This document shows positions 18,577 through 29,864 of a DNA stretch of 64,000 bases, in pieces. Under the pieces are notes generated by a model. The model was not told the origin of the DNA. It saw only the letters and a list, made by a program, of their open reading frames with translations, and ran no database searches. Made by a program: the position numbers and the translations under genes. The first letter of the stretch is position 1; each line of letters begins with the position of its first letter. Source of the DNA: Halieaceae bacterium (GTDB taxonomy: Bacteria > Pseudomonadota > Gammaproteobacteria > Pseudomonadales > Halieaceae); assembly GCA_902623175.1 (NCBI GenBank), contig CACNSR010000007.1, positions 1-64,000 of the forward strand. Direction: 5' to 3'.

Positions 18577-18932
18577 GCACTTCGATATATCAATGACGGG
18601 GTTTCTGGCCGACACCAACCCTGCTCCCACCCTAGTCAATACAATTCACCTCTACGTGATCGAAGGTATCGGGTAGTCAGGCTTCTACCTTCACCGGTTG
18701 CCAGTCCTGAGTGGTTTCTTCGGACACATCGCCCCTGAGATTAGCGGAGTAACGCACCACGCGGGCACCCAAGCGGGAGTCGGTAAACGGCTGCCTGCTA
18801 ATGGACCAGGACTCACCATCGGTACACGAAGAGCCCCCTGAGGACTAATGCGATTAGCGATGCAGTTCGCACGCTTAGCCGGCTCGCATCCGCGGTACAC
18901 TAAGGTTAGGATTCAGGAGCTTATTTGGACCA
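18577..18932. other. Intergenic region at the left edge of the accessory island
   Basis: No intact gene lies in these 356 bases, and no trace of rsmA or apaG was found. On the minus strand a frame open from 18844 to a stop at 18677 encodes about 55 residues (including TDGESWSISRQPFTDSRLG and VSEETTQDWQPVKVEA) without a start codon; it reads like the C-terminal scrap of a lost protein, family unknown. The first base after pdxA is therefore a candidate left boundary of the island. Confidence 0.35.
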
Positions 18933-20771
18933 ATGTCAGATTTTAATTTTTCTTATTCCATCGGTTCGCCCCCTACCCTCGCAACTGAATCCGCCCCGTT
19001 ATGGAGCTTTAACAGCATCACGGTGATGCCCTGCATAGACAACACAGTCACCCTGCACAATTCCCGAAACAACCAGAGCATTTTGGTACAGAGCGAGGTG
19101 GCGCATGCACTCAGTTTTTGCGCGCCATTCAGATCGATGGACGCACATCTTGAGCGAATTTTAGCGGCGATGCCACCGCTCAGGGACAACCCAGAAGATG
19201 CGAGGAACATCCTTACAAGCATCCGAGACGCGGGATTTTTGGAACCCGCGGAGACCGCCTGGCAACGCCTTTGTGTGGAAGTCACGCCGCACAAATCGAC
19301 TCCCGCACGCGTCTTTATTCTGACCTGTGACCGCCCTGAAGCGCTCAAACGACTACTTGAAAGTCTTTGTGCCCGCCCGATCGACCCCGCCATCGAAAGT
19401 CTGTGGGTCATCGACGATTCGAAGCAGGCCGAATCGCTGGGACGCAACGCCGAGGTCATCAGGGCAATTAAAGATCGGATTCCCGTGCCTGTGCGTCACG
19501 TTGATGCCGCCATGCAACAGGTTCTAAATCATTATCTGCTCGCATCGACACCCCAGCACCAGACCAGCCTCTCGTTCTTGCTGGATGCCGACCGCTGGTC
19601 GGGGAAGCCCACCTACGGCAGAGCCCGCAATGTCAGCCTGCTCCTCAGTGTAGGCTTCCGCGCGTTGGTATTGGATGACGATATTCTCCTGCAGGCGATC
19701 TTCCCACCCCGTGCAACCCGTGGTCTTAAGCTGGATTCCGCAACAGGCCGGGAAGCCGCGTTTTATGAGAGCCTTGAGACGCTGAAACAGCACGCGCTCG
19801 ATACAAACCACGATCCACTCAGCCAATTACTCGGCAATGTTGGGCAATCGCTGGGCAACCTGATGCTCAACTCTCTGGCAACACCGGCAGACCTTGCCGG
19901 TTGGGATGGTGAGCTATTGAGTCGATATGGCGCTCAATCACCTGTACTCCTCAATCAATGTGGATCATGGGGAGACCCCGGCACAGGGGATGCAAGCTGG
20001 ATATTCTATTTGCCCGAGCAAAGCATAAAAAGCCTCATCGGCTTGGAGCAGCCTCTCGAGCATCTACTCGCCGTGCGAGCGAATTGGATGGGCTATCGCG
20101 GACCAACGCTCTCGGCCTATGGCTCCCTTTCGCAACTTACAGGCTTTGATCACCGCACCTTGCTGCCCCCTTACTTCCCCGCCGGGAGGGGTGAAGATGC
20201 CCTGTTTGGCATCATGCTGCAGCGCGTCCAACCGAATTCTCTGGTGCTGAGTGAAGGCTGGGCGATACGCCATGAACCACTCGATAACAGGGCGAATCGC
20301 GGCAAACTTAAACCGCTCAGCGTTGCACCGAGCATGACTACGTTGGCAGATTGGCTGGGTCGTGAACCCGAGGAAGAAAGAGGTCTGACGCCGACGCGCC
20401 GCTTGTTAAGCGTGAGTGACGATATCAAAAAGCTTGCTCAGTTAGAGATCAATGCATTAGAGCGTCTGGTGGGTGAAAAGATTGCGAGCAAACGCACAAG
20501 TTTATTGGCCCGTTGCACTGAACATCTGAAACAACTCTCAGGCATGGATTCCTCAGCAAATGCGACAGCGTGGTCCGAATTTTTATCCCAGTCCCAAGCG
20601 GGGCTGATTGAGGCTTTGCAGAGCCCGGAACCAGCACCCGTAAGGAGCCTCCTCGAAGGCGACTCCATAACCACCGAGGCCTCCGTACGAGAAATGGGCA
20701 ATCAGTTTGCCGATGCATTATCGGCATGGCCGGAAATTTGTGAGATAAGCAAAGCCTTTAGGCCTGATTAA
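18933..20771 (+). CDS. Glycosyltransferase-like protein with N-terminal winged-helix-like domain
   Basis: A 612-residue soluble protein. Residues about 20-105 look like a PqqD/winged-helix module: a short beta segment, an ILVQSEVAHALSFC helix, the spacing of a PqqD-like domain and a final TSIRDAGFLEPA. From about 120 a GT-A nucleotide-sugar fold follows: ARVFILTCDRPEALKRLL, LWVIDDSKQAESLGRN, YGRARNVSLLLSVGF and the metal-binding motif ALVLDDDILLQ, then GRGEDALFG as the likely catalytic end. The last 150 residues are helical. It is the first gene of the island, with AGGAG 12 bases before the ATG. The fold call rests on visible motifs only; donor, acceptor and the role of the N-terminal domain are unknown. 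Confidence 0.6.
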   Translation: MSDFNFSYSIGSPPTLATESAPLWSFNSITVMPCIDNTVTLHNSRNNQSILVQSEVAHALSFCAPFRSMDAHLERILAAMPPLRDNPEDARNILTSIRDAGFLEPAETAWQRLCVEVTPHKSTPARVFILTCDRPEALKRLLESLCARPIDPAIESLWVIDDSKQAESLGRNAEVIRAIKDRIPVPVRHVDAAMQQVLNHYLLASTPQHQTSLSFLLDADRWSGKPTYGRARNVSLLLSVGFRALVLDDDILLQAIFPPRATRGLKLDSATGREAAFYESLETLKQHALDTNHDPLSQLLGNVGQSLGNLMLNSLATPADLAGWDGELLSRYGAQSPVLLNQCGSWGDPGTGDASWIFYLPEQSIKSLIGLEQPLEHLLAVRANWMGYRGPTLSAYGSLSQLTGFDHRTLLPPYFPAGRGEDALFGIMLQRVQPNSLVLSEGWAIRHEPLDNRANRGKLKPLSVAPSMTTLADWLGREPEEERGLTPTRRLLSVSDDIKKLAQLEINALERLVGEKIASKRTSLLARCTEHLKQLSGMDSSANATAWSEFLSQSQAGLIEALQSPEPAPVRSLLEGDSITTEASVREMGNQFADALSAWPEICEISKAFRPD

Positions 20772-21033
20772 GAATTAAGACCTGTGACACAAACTGATCG
20801 ATCAGTCCTGTGATCACGGGCAGTTTGGGCAAGCAGGGATGAACACGGTGGATAGCCGACGCTTTGAACTTTGGTCTTTGCACCCGTTTTTACACTTTAC
20901 GCTCGGAGTGCCAGACCCCCTGTCGGCACATCAGCCACGATAGGAGCCGCTCGGATTGTGTGGACACGCCGACACTTCGGCCCGGGCAAAGGCAATAGTG
21001 CGCCTATCACTGGCACCGCCTGCAACGGCCATT

Positions 21034-22011
21034 TTACGTTGCTGCATCCTTAATCTCGCTCAGCGCGCCTAGCGCCAAAAATCGATGCAATGAATCCTCT
21101 TCCCGCTCAATCAACTCCCTAGCAGTCTGCTTTAAATTCCGTATATTACCTCGCGAGGCATCGTCCATATCATCGCTCGCGAAGTGCAATTGTGTTTGCA
21201 CACGCAGATAGTGGTCACCCAAAAACAAGCGCATTTGGTGATCTGCCGCTTTGGACGCCCCGTCTAACATGCAATCCAATAAGGACATAATCCACAACGC
21301 GCTCCCCCAGGTCATGGCCGCGTCGTAGGGGATTGGTCGGGTTAACTCACCTGTGCCCAGAGAGAGCATGGCGATGGGGTCATCGGGGAACAGTTTGCAG
21401 GCCTCAGCGTAGGCCGATACGGCGGGCGAGTTGATGAATACTCCCCCGTCGATCAGCGTGGCGGTTTGTTCTGCCCACTGTAAATTGACTGGCTCAAAGT
21501 AGGTCGGCGCCGCCGAAGTTGCGCGCGACGCTTCGGCACACAACAACTCGCTATGATCTGGGTGCCAGCTCTTGAAGAAAACCGTTTTACGGCGCTCGAT
21601 GTCATAACTGGTGACCATCACCGGCGTACCGCAGTCACCCATCCTTTTATTTGCAAAGTATTTATGGAGGACCTTCTCAAGCGCTTTATGAGAATAAACC
21701 TCTTCGAAGAGTCCCCCCGCCGTTCGTAATTTGCGCCACAAAGATCTCTCAAAGATTTTTGCACCGTGCCGCTCATACATTGCCACCATCCTTTTTGCGG
21801 CCAAAAAAGACCCACCCTGTTGATCCTGCAGGGACAAGCCGAGAGCTAAAATGCCGCCCGTTGATGTGCCGACAATCAAATCAAAGAGTTCGCTCGCCGG
21901 TGCGCCCATTTTACGCTCGAGATGGGCCACCACCAGCGCGGGAATGATGCCTCGCATGCCTCCGCCATCTAGAGATAGCACTCGCCTTACAGAGCGCTGC
22001 TGGTTAGCCAT
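21034..22011 (-). CDS. Patatin-like phospholipase
   Basis: A 325-residue lipid acyl hydrolase. It has the full patatin signature: oxyanion loop SLDGGGMRGIIPAL, nucleophile GTSTGG (Ser near residue 50) and the catalytic Asp in LIDGGVFINSP near 190. There is no signal peptide or membrane span, so it is cytoplasmic. The sequence style is that of bacterial patatins such as the CBASS effector CapV, but no nucleotide cyclase or other defence gene is beside it, so a defence role is not supported. It stands alone on the minus strand within the island, flanked by two noncoding stretches. Confidence 0.85.
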   Translation of the reverse strand: MANQQRSVRRVLSLDGGGMRGIIPALVVAHLERKMGAPASELFDLIVGTSTGGILALGLSLQDQQGGSFLAAKRMVAMYERHGAKIFERSLWRKLRTAGGLFEEVYSHKALEKVLHKYFANKRMGDCGTPVMVTSYDIERRKTVFFKSWHPDHSELLCAEASRATSAAPTYFEPVNLQWAEQTATLIDGGVFINSPAVSAYAEACKLFPDDPIAMLSLGTGELTRPIPYDAAMTWGSALWIMSLLDCMLDGASKAADHQMRLFLGDHYLRVQTQLHFASDDMDDASRGNIRNLKQTARELIEREEDSLHRFLALGALSEIKDAAT

Positions 22012-22514
22012 GCAACAGTATCCTGTCGATAAGAGGCAGACCTGTGGCCAAGTTGGGTTCGTATTGACTCAAGTCAACTGCCTCAATCACACCGTTTTTT
22101 GAATAACTTCTCATGATCCCGAAAGAACGTGAATCCCCGTTAATAGAACATTGGCAATATTCTGTTTTCAACCGCTCATTTGCAGAAACGCAGCCCCTCA
22201 CATGACGAGTGTCTTAATGCCAGTTAGCGCGCGAGTGCGATTATCTCCGATCTTTTTTCAATCAACTTTCTTCGCCTTTGAATCACGCAAATCGCAATGT
22301 AGGCCGGCACTAAAACATCGAATAACCGAAGGCGACTGCTCGTAAGATTCCCAGCCAGACTCCGCGCCAAAAAAAACACATCGCTCAGCAAATGCTCTAT
22401 CACCTCACCACGATCCACCGCATGCAATACTCATGCACAAACAATAGATGCGGGTGGACCGCCAAGTTCTTTTCAATGCCATAATTGCTCTGCGTAGTTG
22501 AACAAAAGGCAGGT
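22012..22514. other. Noncoding stretch between patatin gene and membrane protein gene
   Basis: About 500 bases separate the two divergent genes. It presumably carries both promoters. I see no RNA gene, no terminator and no reading frame with recognisable content; the short frames present have no ribosome sites. Confidence 0.4.
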
Positions 22515-25151
22515 ATGGCCCTCACTTTATTGAGTTTTTTTGCTTTGGCAATCGCCGGATTCGGCGTTTGTCAGGCTTCGACTCGCCGACTGGGGTTACC
22601 AGCAGACGTGTTGATTAATCTTGGGTTAGGTTTTTTCGTGGCTATGGCTGCAGTTAGCTTCATTGTCAGCCAGAACTGGCTTCCAATTTCCACGGTCAGT
22701 CAGGCTATTTTGCTGGTGAGTTGCTGTGCGGCGGCGGCCACTGCATTAGATTTCAATCGGGGAAGACACTTAGCCCTGTCGGCTGTCATGCCCATAGGCT
22801 CCCGGCTTACATGGTTTAACGCTGTGTGCCTATGTTTGGTCGCAGGATACTTATCGCTGATCCTGTTAAGCAATATGAGCCAGCAAGTATTCCCTTGGGA
22901 CGCTTTCACCACTTGGATGTTTCGTGCCAAAGCATGGGTCACTACCGATCAGGCCGTCGACTTTGCCACATTCAATGAGTGGCTGGTCAGTGGATCGGGT
23001 TTTACATTGCCAGCAGCCCACTACCCTATTTCACTATCCGCTGTTGCTGCATTTGCCGCCGCTGTATCAGGTGGCTGGAGCGATCAAGCCGCTAGCATCC
23101 CCTGGTTTTTTGTAATGACCGCCAGCGCACTGATCATGGGGGGATTGTGTCGTCTTCAGACACCAAACCACCCCATCGCGGCACTATTTGGCGCCACGCT
23201 ATTGGTGACGGCGCCTCTGGTGCATTGGCACGGTGTGCTGGCGGGCTACGCGGACATCTGGGTGATGGGTACCAGTGGCATGGGGCTGGCGGGCATCTGC
23301 CTATGGACGCAGCGCAAAGCTCGCTCCACCCTGGCCATAAGTTTGTTGCTGCTTGCCCTTGGGTGTTTATGGAAATCCGAGGGCTGGCTCTGGCTAATAC
23401 TGGGTTCCGGAGTAGCAGTGGCGTTCAATTTTTGGCCACGACGGACCCTCTTGGGGTGGGTCGCCATTGTGCTGGTCGCGGTTGCGCTCGGATTCGCTCA
23501 GCCGATAGATCTGGGGCCACTCGGTCGATGGGGTGTGACCGAATCAGCGCTTAACGCCGGGTGGTTTGGCGTATTTGCCACGCGGCCCTTTAACCCTGCG
23601 CCTGCCTTTCTGGAAATGAGCATCCTGCAAGGCAATTTTTTGCTGCTCGTCCCACTTTACGGCATTGCATTGATAATGCTTTTGATAAGAGATTTCCGCG
23701 ACTATTTCGGTTACCTCCTGATGGCGTTATGCCTGATGGCAGTGTACGTGGTGATTTTCGGGTTTTCGGAGCATTCCTTCTATGCCGAAACCGGCACCGC
23801 TATCAACCGACTCCTGTTACAAAATGTGCCCGTACTCGTGGTCACTATCACCGCAGTCTTGCCAGCCAAAGCGCCATCCAGTGAGCCTGTAACAAGGGAT
23901 CTGGTGATCAAGGATCTGGCAACAATAGACCCCACAACAAAACCGACGACAACAGAGTCAGCAAGCCAAAACCTGGCGAAAGCGCGCCCTGCCATGGGTA
24001 ACGAAAAGCTGCGCACTTTGCTGCAAGCGATAGTGGCTGGCACCGGGCTGATCATGGCACTGGCCATGGCGCTGCCTCTGACTCTCGTCGTGTCGTCGTT
24101 GGGCGCGCCACAAGGGACTGGAACAGCCACCCAAACTGTGTCGGCCGCCGAATTTCGGCCCGTGGTAGGTTATCTTCACAAATCCCAGCTGGGCTATCAG
24201 TTCCGGGGCGACAATTTACCGGTTGGTGTTGCGACGATTCCGTTGACGCAGAGCAATGCGATACAACCCCGCTATGTTGTCAGCCAATCCTGGATGCAAG
24301 CGCCAGAGAAACTGTCGTTCTACTGGATCAACAATGACGATCCTGGTGTGCACGCCACACCGCTACCCCTTTCAGGGTGGTCAGTTCTGGACATGGCGGA
24401 GTATCAGGACTTTTGGCAGAGGCCGATAGCCGAAATGGGCATCCTAGCGAAGCCTCACAATTTTAATCAGGCGGCGATAAGCTCAGTAACCCTCACCAAT
24501 TCATTGCTATATGCCATACCTGCACTGATTCAGCATTGGATAACGCCCGGTCCGATTAGTCACCGGCTGATCAATACCACCACAGGACATTTGCCGGCAC
24601 CCATTGCCCTGCAGAGAGTGCTAGTGGCTGCTCTTATGCTCATTATTGTGATCGGGGTTACTTGCTGGCTACTGGCACCGTCGAGCAGAATGGCAGCGGT
24701 TCACAGCATGCTGCTGGCCATGTCAGGCCTATGGTTACTTGGAAGTAGCGCGCATCTCAATCAGGTATCTTCACTCATGCGAACCCCCCCGGCTGGCGCT
24801 AATACCGCTGCTGACACGGTGAAACTCGATGGCTCGCATTTGATACCAATCATTGCGTCGGTAAAAAAAAATCCAGCCCTTTCATCGGCACCCATGCTGA
24901 CAGCAAGCCTGGATCGATTCAGCCAGTTTGAGGCTCAGCGCCTACCCTTCATGGCGTTGCCCACCAGTGCGGCGGCGATTGATGCATCCGCGTTGACTCA
25001 AGTCGTGACAAGCTTTTCGGGTACGGTGGTGCTGCTCGGAAAAGACGGATCTCAGCTGCAAGAGAAAACGGCTGAGCTAGCGCGAATCTCTTCACTACGA
25101 CCTCGCCAATCTGGAGAGGGGTATGTACTGCTGTCACCGGAGATTGAATGA
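22515..25151 (+). CDS. Large polytopic membrane protein, GT-C-like
   Basis: A protein of about 878 residues with ten or more hydrophobic spans in the first 460 residues, a Thr/Pro-rich loop (about 465-510), two more spans, and a C-terminal span pair with a soluble end. Motifs WDAFTTWMFRAKAW, HYPISLSAVAAF, GYADIWVMGTSG, KSEGWLWL and EHSFYAETGTAINRLL resemble membrane glycosyltransferases of the GT-C type that use lipid-linked sugars, but I do not recognise a named family. The ATG at 22515 has AGGCAGG just upstream. The following glycosyltransferase overlaps its stop by four bases, so the two act together, probably in surface glycan synthesis. Confidence 0.6.
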   Translation: MALTLLSFFALAIAGFGVCQASTRRLGLPADVLINLGLGFFVAMAAVSFIVSQNWLPISTVSQAILLVSCCAAAATALDFNRGRHLALSAVMPIGSRLTWFNAVCLCLVAGYLSLILLSNMSQQVFPWDAFTTWMFRAKAWVTTDQAVDFATFNEWLVSGSGFTLPAAHYPISLSAVAAFAAAVSGGWSDQAASIPWFFVMTASALIMGGLCRLQTPNHPIAALFGATLLVTAPLVHWHGVLAGYADIWVMGTSGMGLAGICLWTQRKARSTLAISLLLLALGCLWKSEGWLWLILGSGVAVAFNFWPRRTLLGWVAIVLVAVALGFAQPIDLGPLGRWGVTESALNAGWFGVFATRPFNPAPAFLEMSILQGNFLLLVPLYGIALIMLLIRDFRDYFGYLLMALCLMAVYVVIFGFSEHSFYAETGTAINRLLLQNVPVLVVTITAVLPAKAPSSEPVTRDLVIKDLATIDPTTKPTTTESASQNLAKARPAMGNEKLRTLLQAIVAGTGLIMALAMALPLTLVVSSLGAPQGTGTATQTVSAAEFRPVVGYLHKSQLGYQFRGDNLPVGVATIPLTQSNAIQPRYVVSQSWMQAPEKLSFYWINNDDPGVHATPLPLSGWSVLDMAEYQDFWQRPIAEMGILAKPHNFNQAAISSVTLTNSLLYAIPALIQHWITPGPISHRLINTTTGHLPAPIALQRVLVAALMLIIVIGVTCWLLAPSSRMAAVHSMLLAMSGLWLLGSSAHLNQVSSLMRTPPAGANTAADTVKLDGSHLIPIIASVKKNPALSSAPMLTASLDRFSQFEAQRLPFMALPTSAAAIDASALTQVVTSFSGTVVLLGKDGSQLQEKTAELARISSLRPRQSGEGYVLLSPEIE

Positions 25152-26356
25152 ACGTGTCCGCGATGGCAAAAAAAGTATTACACATCGGTAAGTATTTTCC
25201 TCCTCATGTTGGGGGCATGGAAACCTATCTTCTCAATCTCATGCACGCTTTGGCAGCGCTGAACATCATCCCCTGTGCGCTGGTGCACCAGTCTAAGACC
25301 AGTCTGACTTCCGTCGAGGAATCGTTTTCAGCAAATGGCTATGCGTTGCGTGTTGTAAGGGCAGCCACCTGGTGCCAACTACTCTTTACACCCATCAGCC
25401 CCGGTTTTCCGTTGGTGCTGCACCGATTAATCAAGAGGGATCAGCCTGACCTCCTGCATCTACACCTGCCAAACCCTTCTGCGTTTTGGGCGTTGGCCCT
25501 GCCCTCCGCGAGACGCCTACCGTGGGTGATTCATTGGCAGTCCGACGTACTGACAGACAATAGTCACTGGCTTTTAAGACTTGCCTACCGGTTTTACTCG
25601 CCTCTTGAGTCGGCTCTTCTAAAGAAAGCCACCAAGGTAGTGGTGTCATCTCCGCCCTATTTCGCGACCAGTCAGCCCCTCGCAAAGATCTCGGAGAAAT
25701 GCGTCGTGATACCGCTCGGTATTAACGATCGATTTGGTAATCAAATACACAACGATTCGGCAGTGGTCCGGGCGAGAGAGGGTAAAACCAGTGCTAAAAC
25801 CGCCGGAAACCTTAACGTGTTAGCAATTGGCCGGATGACCCATTACAAGGGGTTCGACATCCTGCTGCGTGCAATTGCTCAAACCGAAGGGATTACTCTG
25901 GACCTCGTAGGTCACGGTGAGCTGACCCAGCCACTTGAGCGCCTCAAAGATTCTCTGAACCTCTCCACACGTGTGCGATTTCATGGTTTGCTCGACGACA
26001 ACGCGAAAGACACGCTGTTGACTCGTTGCGATTGCCTGTGCCTACCCTCTACTGATCGGACCGAGTCATTCGGCATGGTGCTGTTGGAGGCGATGAGTGC
26101 CGCCAAACCTTGTGTGGTTTCAGACGTTGAAGGGTCAGGCATGTCGTGGCTCGTTGAAGACGGTGAAACCGGTCTAATAACGCCGGCCAATGACCTAGAC
26201 GGCCTTGCCAAAGCGCTATGCCAACTGCGAGACGAGCCCAATCTTGCCATTCGCCTAGGCTTAAAAGGTCGCCAGAAATTTCTCACAGCGCTGACTATTG
26301 AGGCCTCAGCCGAAGCGATCCGCGACCTCTATCATCAGCTGCCCTCAATCCGGTGA
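25148..26356 (+). CDS. GT4-family glycosyltransferase
   Basis: A 402-residue retaining glycosyltransferase of the GT-B fold. The N-terminal domain begins KVLHIGKYFPPHVGGMETYL; the donor-binding half has AIGRMTHYKGFDILLRAI, LVGHGELTQPLERL, RVRFHGLLDDN and the ESFGMVLLEAMSAAKPCV motif with the EX7E pair. It resembles mannosyl/rhamnosyltransferases of D-rhamnose glycan loci. Its start overlaps the membrane protein stop, and gmd-rmd follow after 164 bases, so GDP-rhamnose or GDP-mannose as donor is a reasonable inference. Confidence 0.85.
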   Translation: MNVSAMAKKVLHIGKYFPPHVGGMETYLLNLMHALAALNIIPCALVHQSKTSLTSVEESFSANGYALRVVRAATWCQLLFTPISPGFPLVLHRLIKRDQPDLLHLHLPNPSAFWALALPSARRLPWVIHWQSDVLTDNSHWLLRLAYRFYSPLESALLKKATKVVVSSPPYFATSQPLAKISEKCVVIPLGINDRFGNQIHNDSAVVRAREGKTSAKTAGNLNVLAIGRMTHYKGFDILLRAIAQTEGITLDLVGHGELTQPLERLKDSLNLSTRVRFHGLLDDNAKDTLLTRCDCLCLPSTDRTESFGMVLLEAMSAAKPCVVSDVEGSGMSWLVEDGETGLITPANDLDGLAKALCQLRDEPNLAIRLGLKGRQKFLTALTIEASAEAIRDLYHQLPSIR

Positions 26357-26478
26357 TCGCCCGCGCCCAAGCATCGCCCGGCCCGCCGGCCGAATCAATG
26401 CTAAACTTTCCGAGCGATCATTCACTCCTGAGCGCTACGAGCTTGCGACAGCGACCAACCCGCGACTCAGACCGCTAG

Positions 26479-28463
<1,985 letters not shown>

Positions 28464-28599
28464 GAAAGTGGGCTGTGTTTCCCCAAGAAAAAGGCATTTC
28501 CTATCTATGTAAAACAGTATCAAGTACCCCATAAAGGAACGATTCATAATTTTTCCATGGCTCCGAACCGCCTTGATAAACTTTTTTCTTATCTTACGT

Positions 28600-29003
28600 T
28601 TGGACCCTGCTTTTACAATCCTCGTATTGTTTTGAGGTAAGAGGCAGTTTTCATCCTGTTTTAAACGGAGAGCTCTTTCCGTTGAGTTAGGAAGTCTTAA
28701 CGTCGAGAGATATTTTTCGGATGTCAGAGATACTGCTGAATACTATCTTGCGCTCGCGGAGACTGGTGGCGGCTACGACATCATCAATATGTGCTCTGGC
28801 AGATCGATATCATTAACGTCGATGTTAGAGCTAGCGAAGAAAAAGTCGAGACATGAGATTGAAATAACCGCCAGCCCCCGATTAGTCAGGGAACAAGAAA
28901 TATTTCGGCAGGGTGGCGATAGAGACAGACTCAACAAGATCACGAGCCGGAGTCCTTGATTCAGTATTGGAGATATGATCGAGTGGACACTGGGATATAA
29001 TTA
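28600..29003 (+). pseudogene. 3' remnant of a second rmd-type reductase gene
   Basis: From about 28670 one frame reads LSVELGSLNVERYFSDVRD, then INMCSGRSISLTSMLELAKK and TASPRLVREQEIF, aligning with residues 195-295 of the intact Rmd just upstream (IELGNIAVSRDFSDVRD, NLCSGVSTSLLSVISAMKK, NTALLREGDVLMM). A TGA interrupts it after TSRSP near 28960, and a short FSIGDMIEWTLGYN tail follows. Upstream of 28670 the similarity fades with stops (NPRIV is perhaps visible). It is not a recent duplicate: the two copies differ at many positions. The whole 28464-29072 gap holds nothing else. Confidence 0.8.
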
Positions 29004-29072
29004 ATTGGTGTCCTATCAAGTGTGATCGACTAGAAGGTTATCCCATGAGATTAGATATTTAATATTCAGAAA

Positions 29073-29579
29073 TTAGTGGACGGTAACAAGCTCTCTCCCG
29101 TCAGGGACTGCGGGAGGGATGGGCCCTGAGTTCCAAGCTGCCTCAGACCACGCACCACGCTTAAAGCATTCCCGCATTGCCCGAAGCCACTCCGAGAGTG
29201 TAGCTGCTGATAAAACGAGCCGTGCTTTTTTTAAATCAACGCCATTCTTCCAATCCAATATTATGCGGTCGGGGGAGGTACTGAGGTCGACGGAACAAAC
29301 TAAAATATCCTCAAATGAACTGCCAATTACGACCGCTTCCTCCGACTTTTCTGACGGCTCTCTAAGCAAATGACCACCCGCATCTCCTGAGACAGATATC
29401 TGCGTCATCATTGCTGCTTCCACTTTAAGCAAATGTGGGATCAAGTTATCTAATAGTCTTCTTGTCAACTTAAGTAGAGCCGTCTCACCGATTGCCAGCT
29501 TACTGGCAATCATGATCCTGTCCTCGTGCAAATCGTAAAAGAGACTCATACGCGTAATTGTTGGGGGCTCCTTAGACAT
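29073..29579 (-). CDS. Unknown protein at the end of the type I secretion operon
   Basis: A 168-residue protein with no signal peptide or membrane span. Its first half reads MSLFYDLHEDRIMIASKL and LLKLTRRLLDNLIPHLLKVE, its second half DRIILDWKNGVDLKKARLVL and LSEWLRAMRECFKRG. I do not recognise a family with certainty; short proteins with an EDR...LTRR pattern seem familiar from loci encoding type I secretion of RTX proteins. It is read in the same direction as the TolC-HlyD-ABC genes, 285 bases downstream. An alternative start is ATG at 29549. It may be a cytoplasmic accessory of secretion, but this is inference from position. Confidence 0.55.
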   Translation of the reverse strand: MSKEPPTITRMSLFYDLHEDRIMIASKLAIGETALLKLTRRLLDNLIPHLLKVEAAMMTQISVSGDAGGHLLREPSEKSEEAVVIGSSFEDILVCSVDLSTSPDRIILDWKNGVDLKKARLVLSAATLSEWLRAMRECFKRGAWSEAAWNSGPIPPAVPDGRELVTVH

Positions 29580-29864
29580 CTTTATAATTCCATTCGTGCG
29601 TCGAAGTATGTTTCGACTTCCGCTGCGTCAAGCATTCCAGCTTTACTATATGTGTTTACGTCCTATGGATAGTCACCCGCTTTTCTCAGAAAGCACTACA
29701 CCTACAGCAACCTCCTAAGCTGACGTGACTAGAAAATTGCCCACACGCCACGACAGAGCGCTTACCAGTAATTAAAGCAGAACTGCCTCTCCGCCGAATG
29801 GTCAAAAAGAAGGCTCTTGTCGGTGGAAGCGTCACACGAAATCTGGCCATTGAACAAAGCGAGG

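Noticed and set aside
20795-20812. Palindrome CTGATCGATCAG after the first island glycosyltransferase gene
   Set aside because: It has no loop or T-run and no partner copy that I could find, so neither a terminator nor an attachment site is supported.
21034-22011. CBASS anti-phage system around the patatin gene
   Set aside because: No CD-NTase cyclase, Cap2/Cap3 or other defence gene is adjacent; only the effector-like patatin is present.
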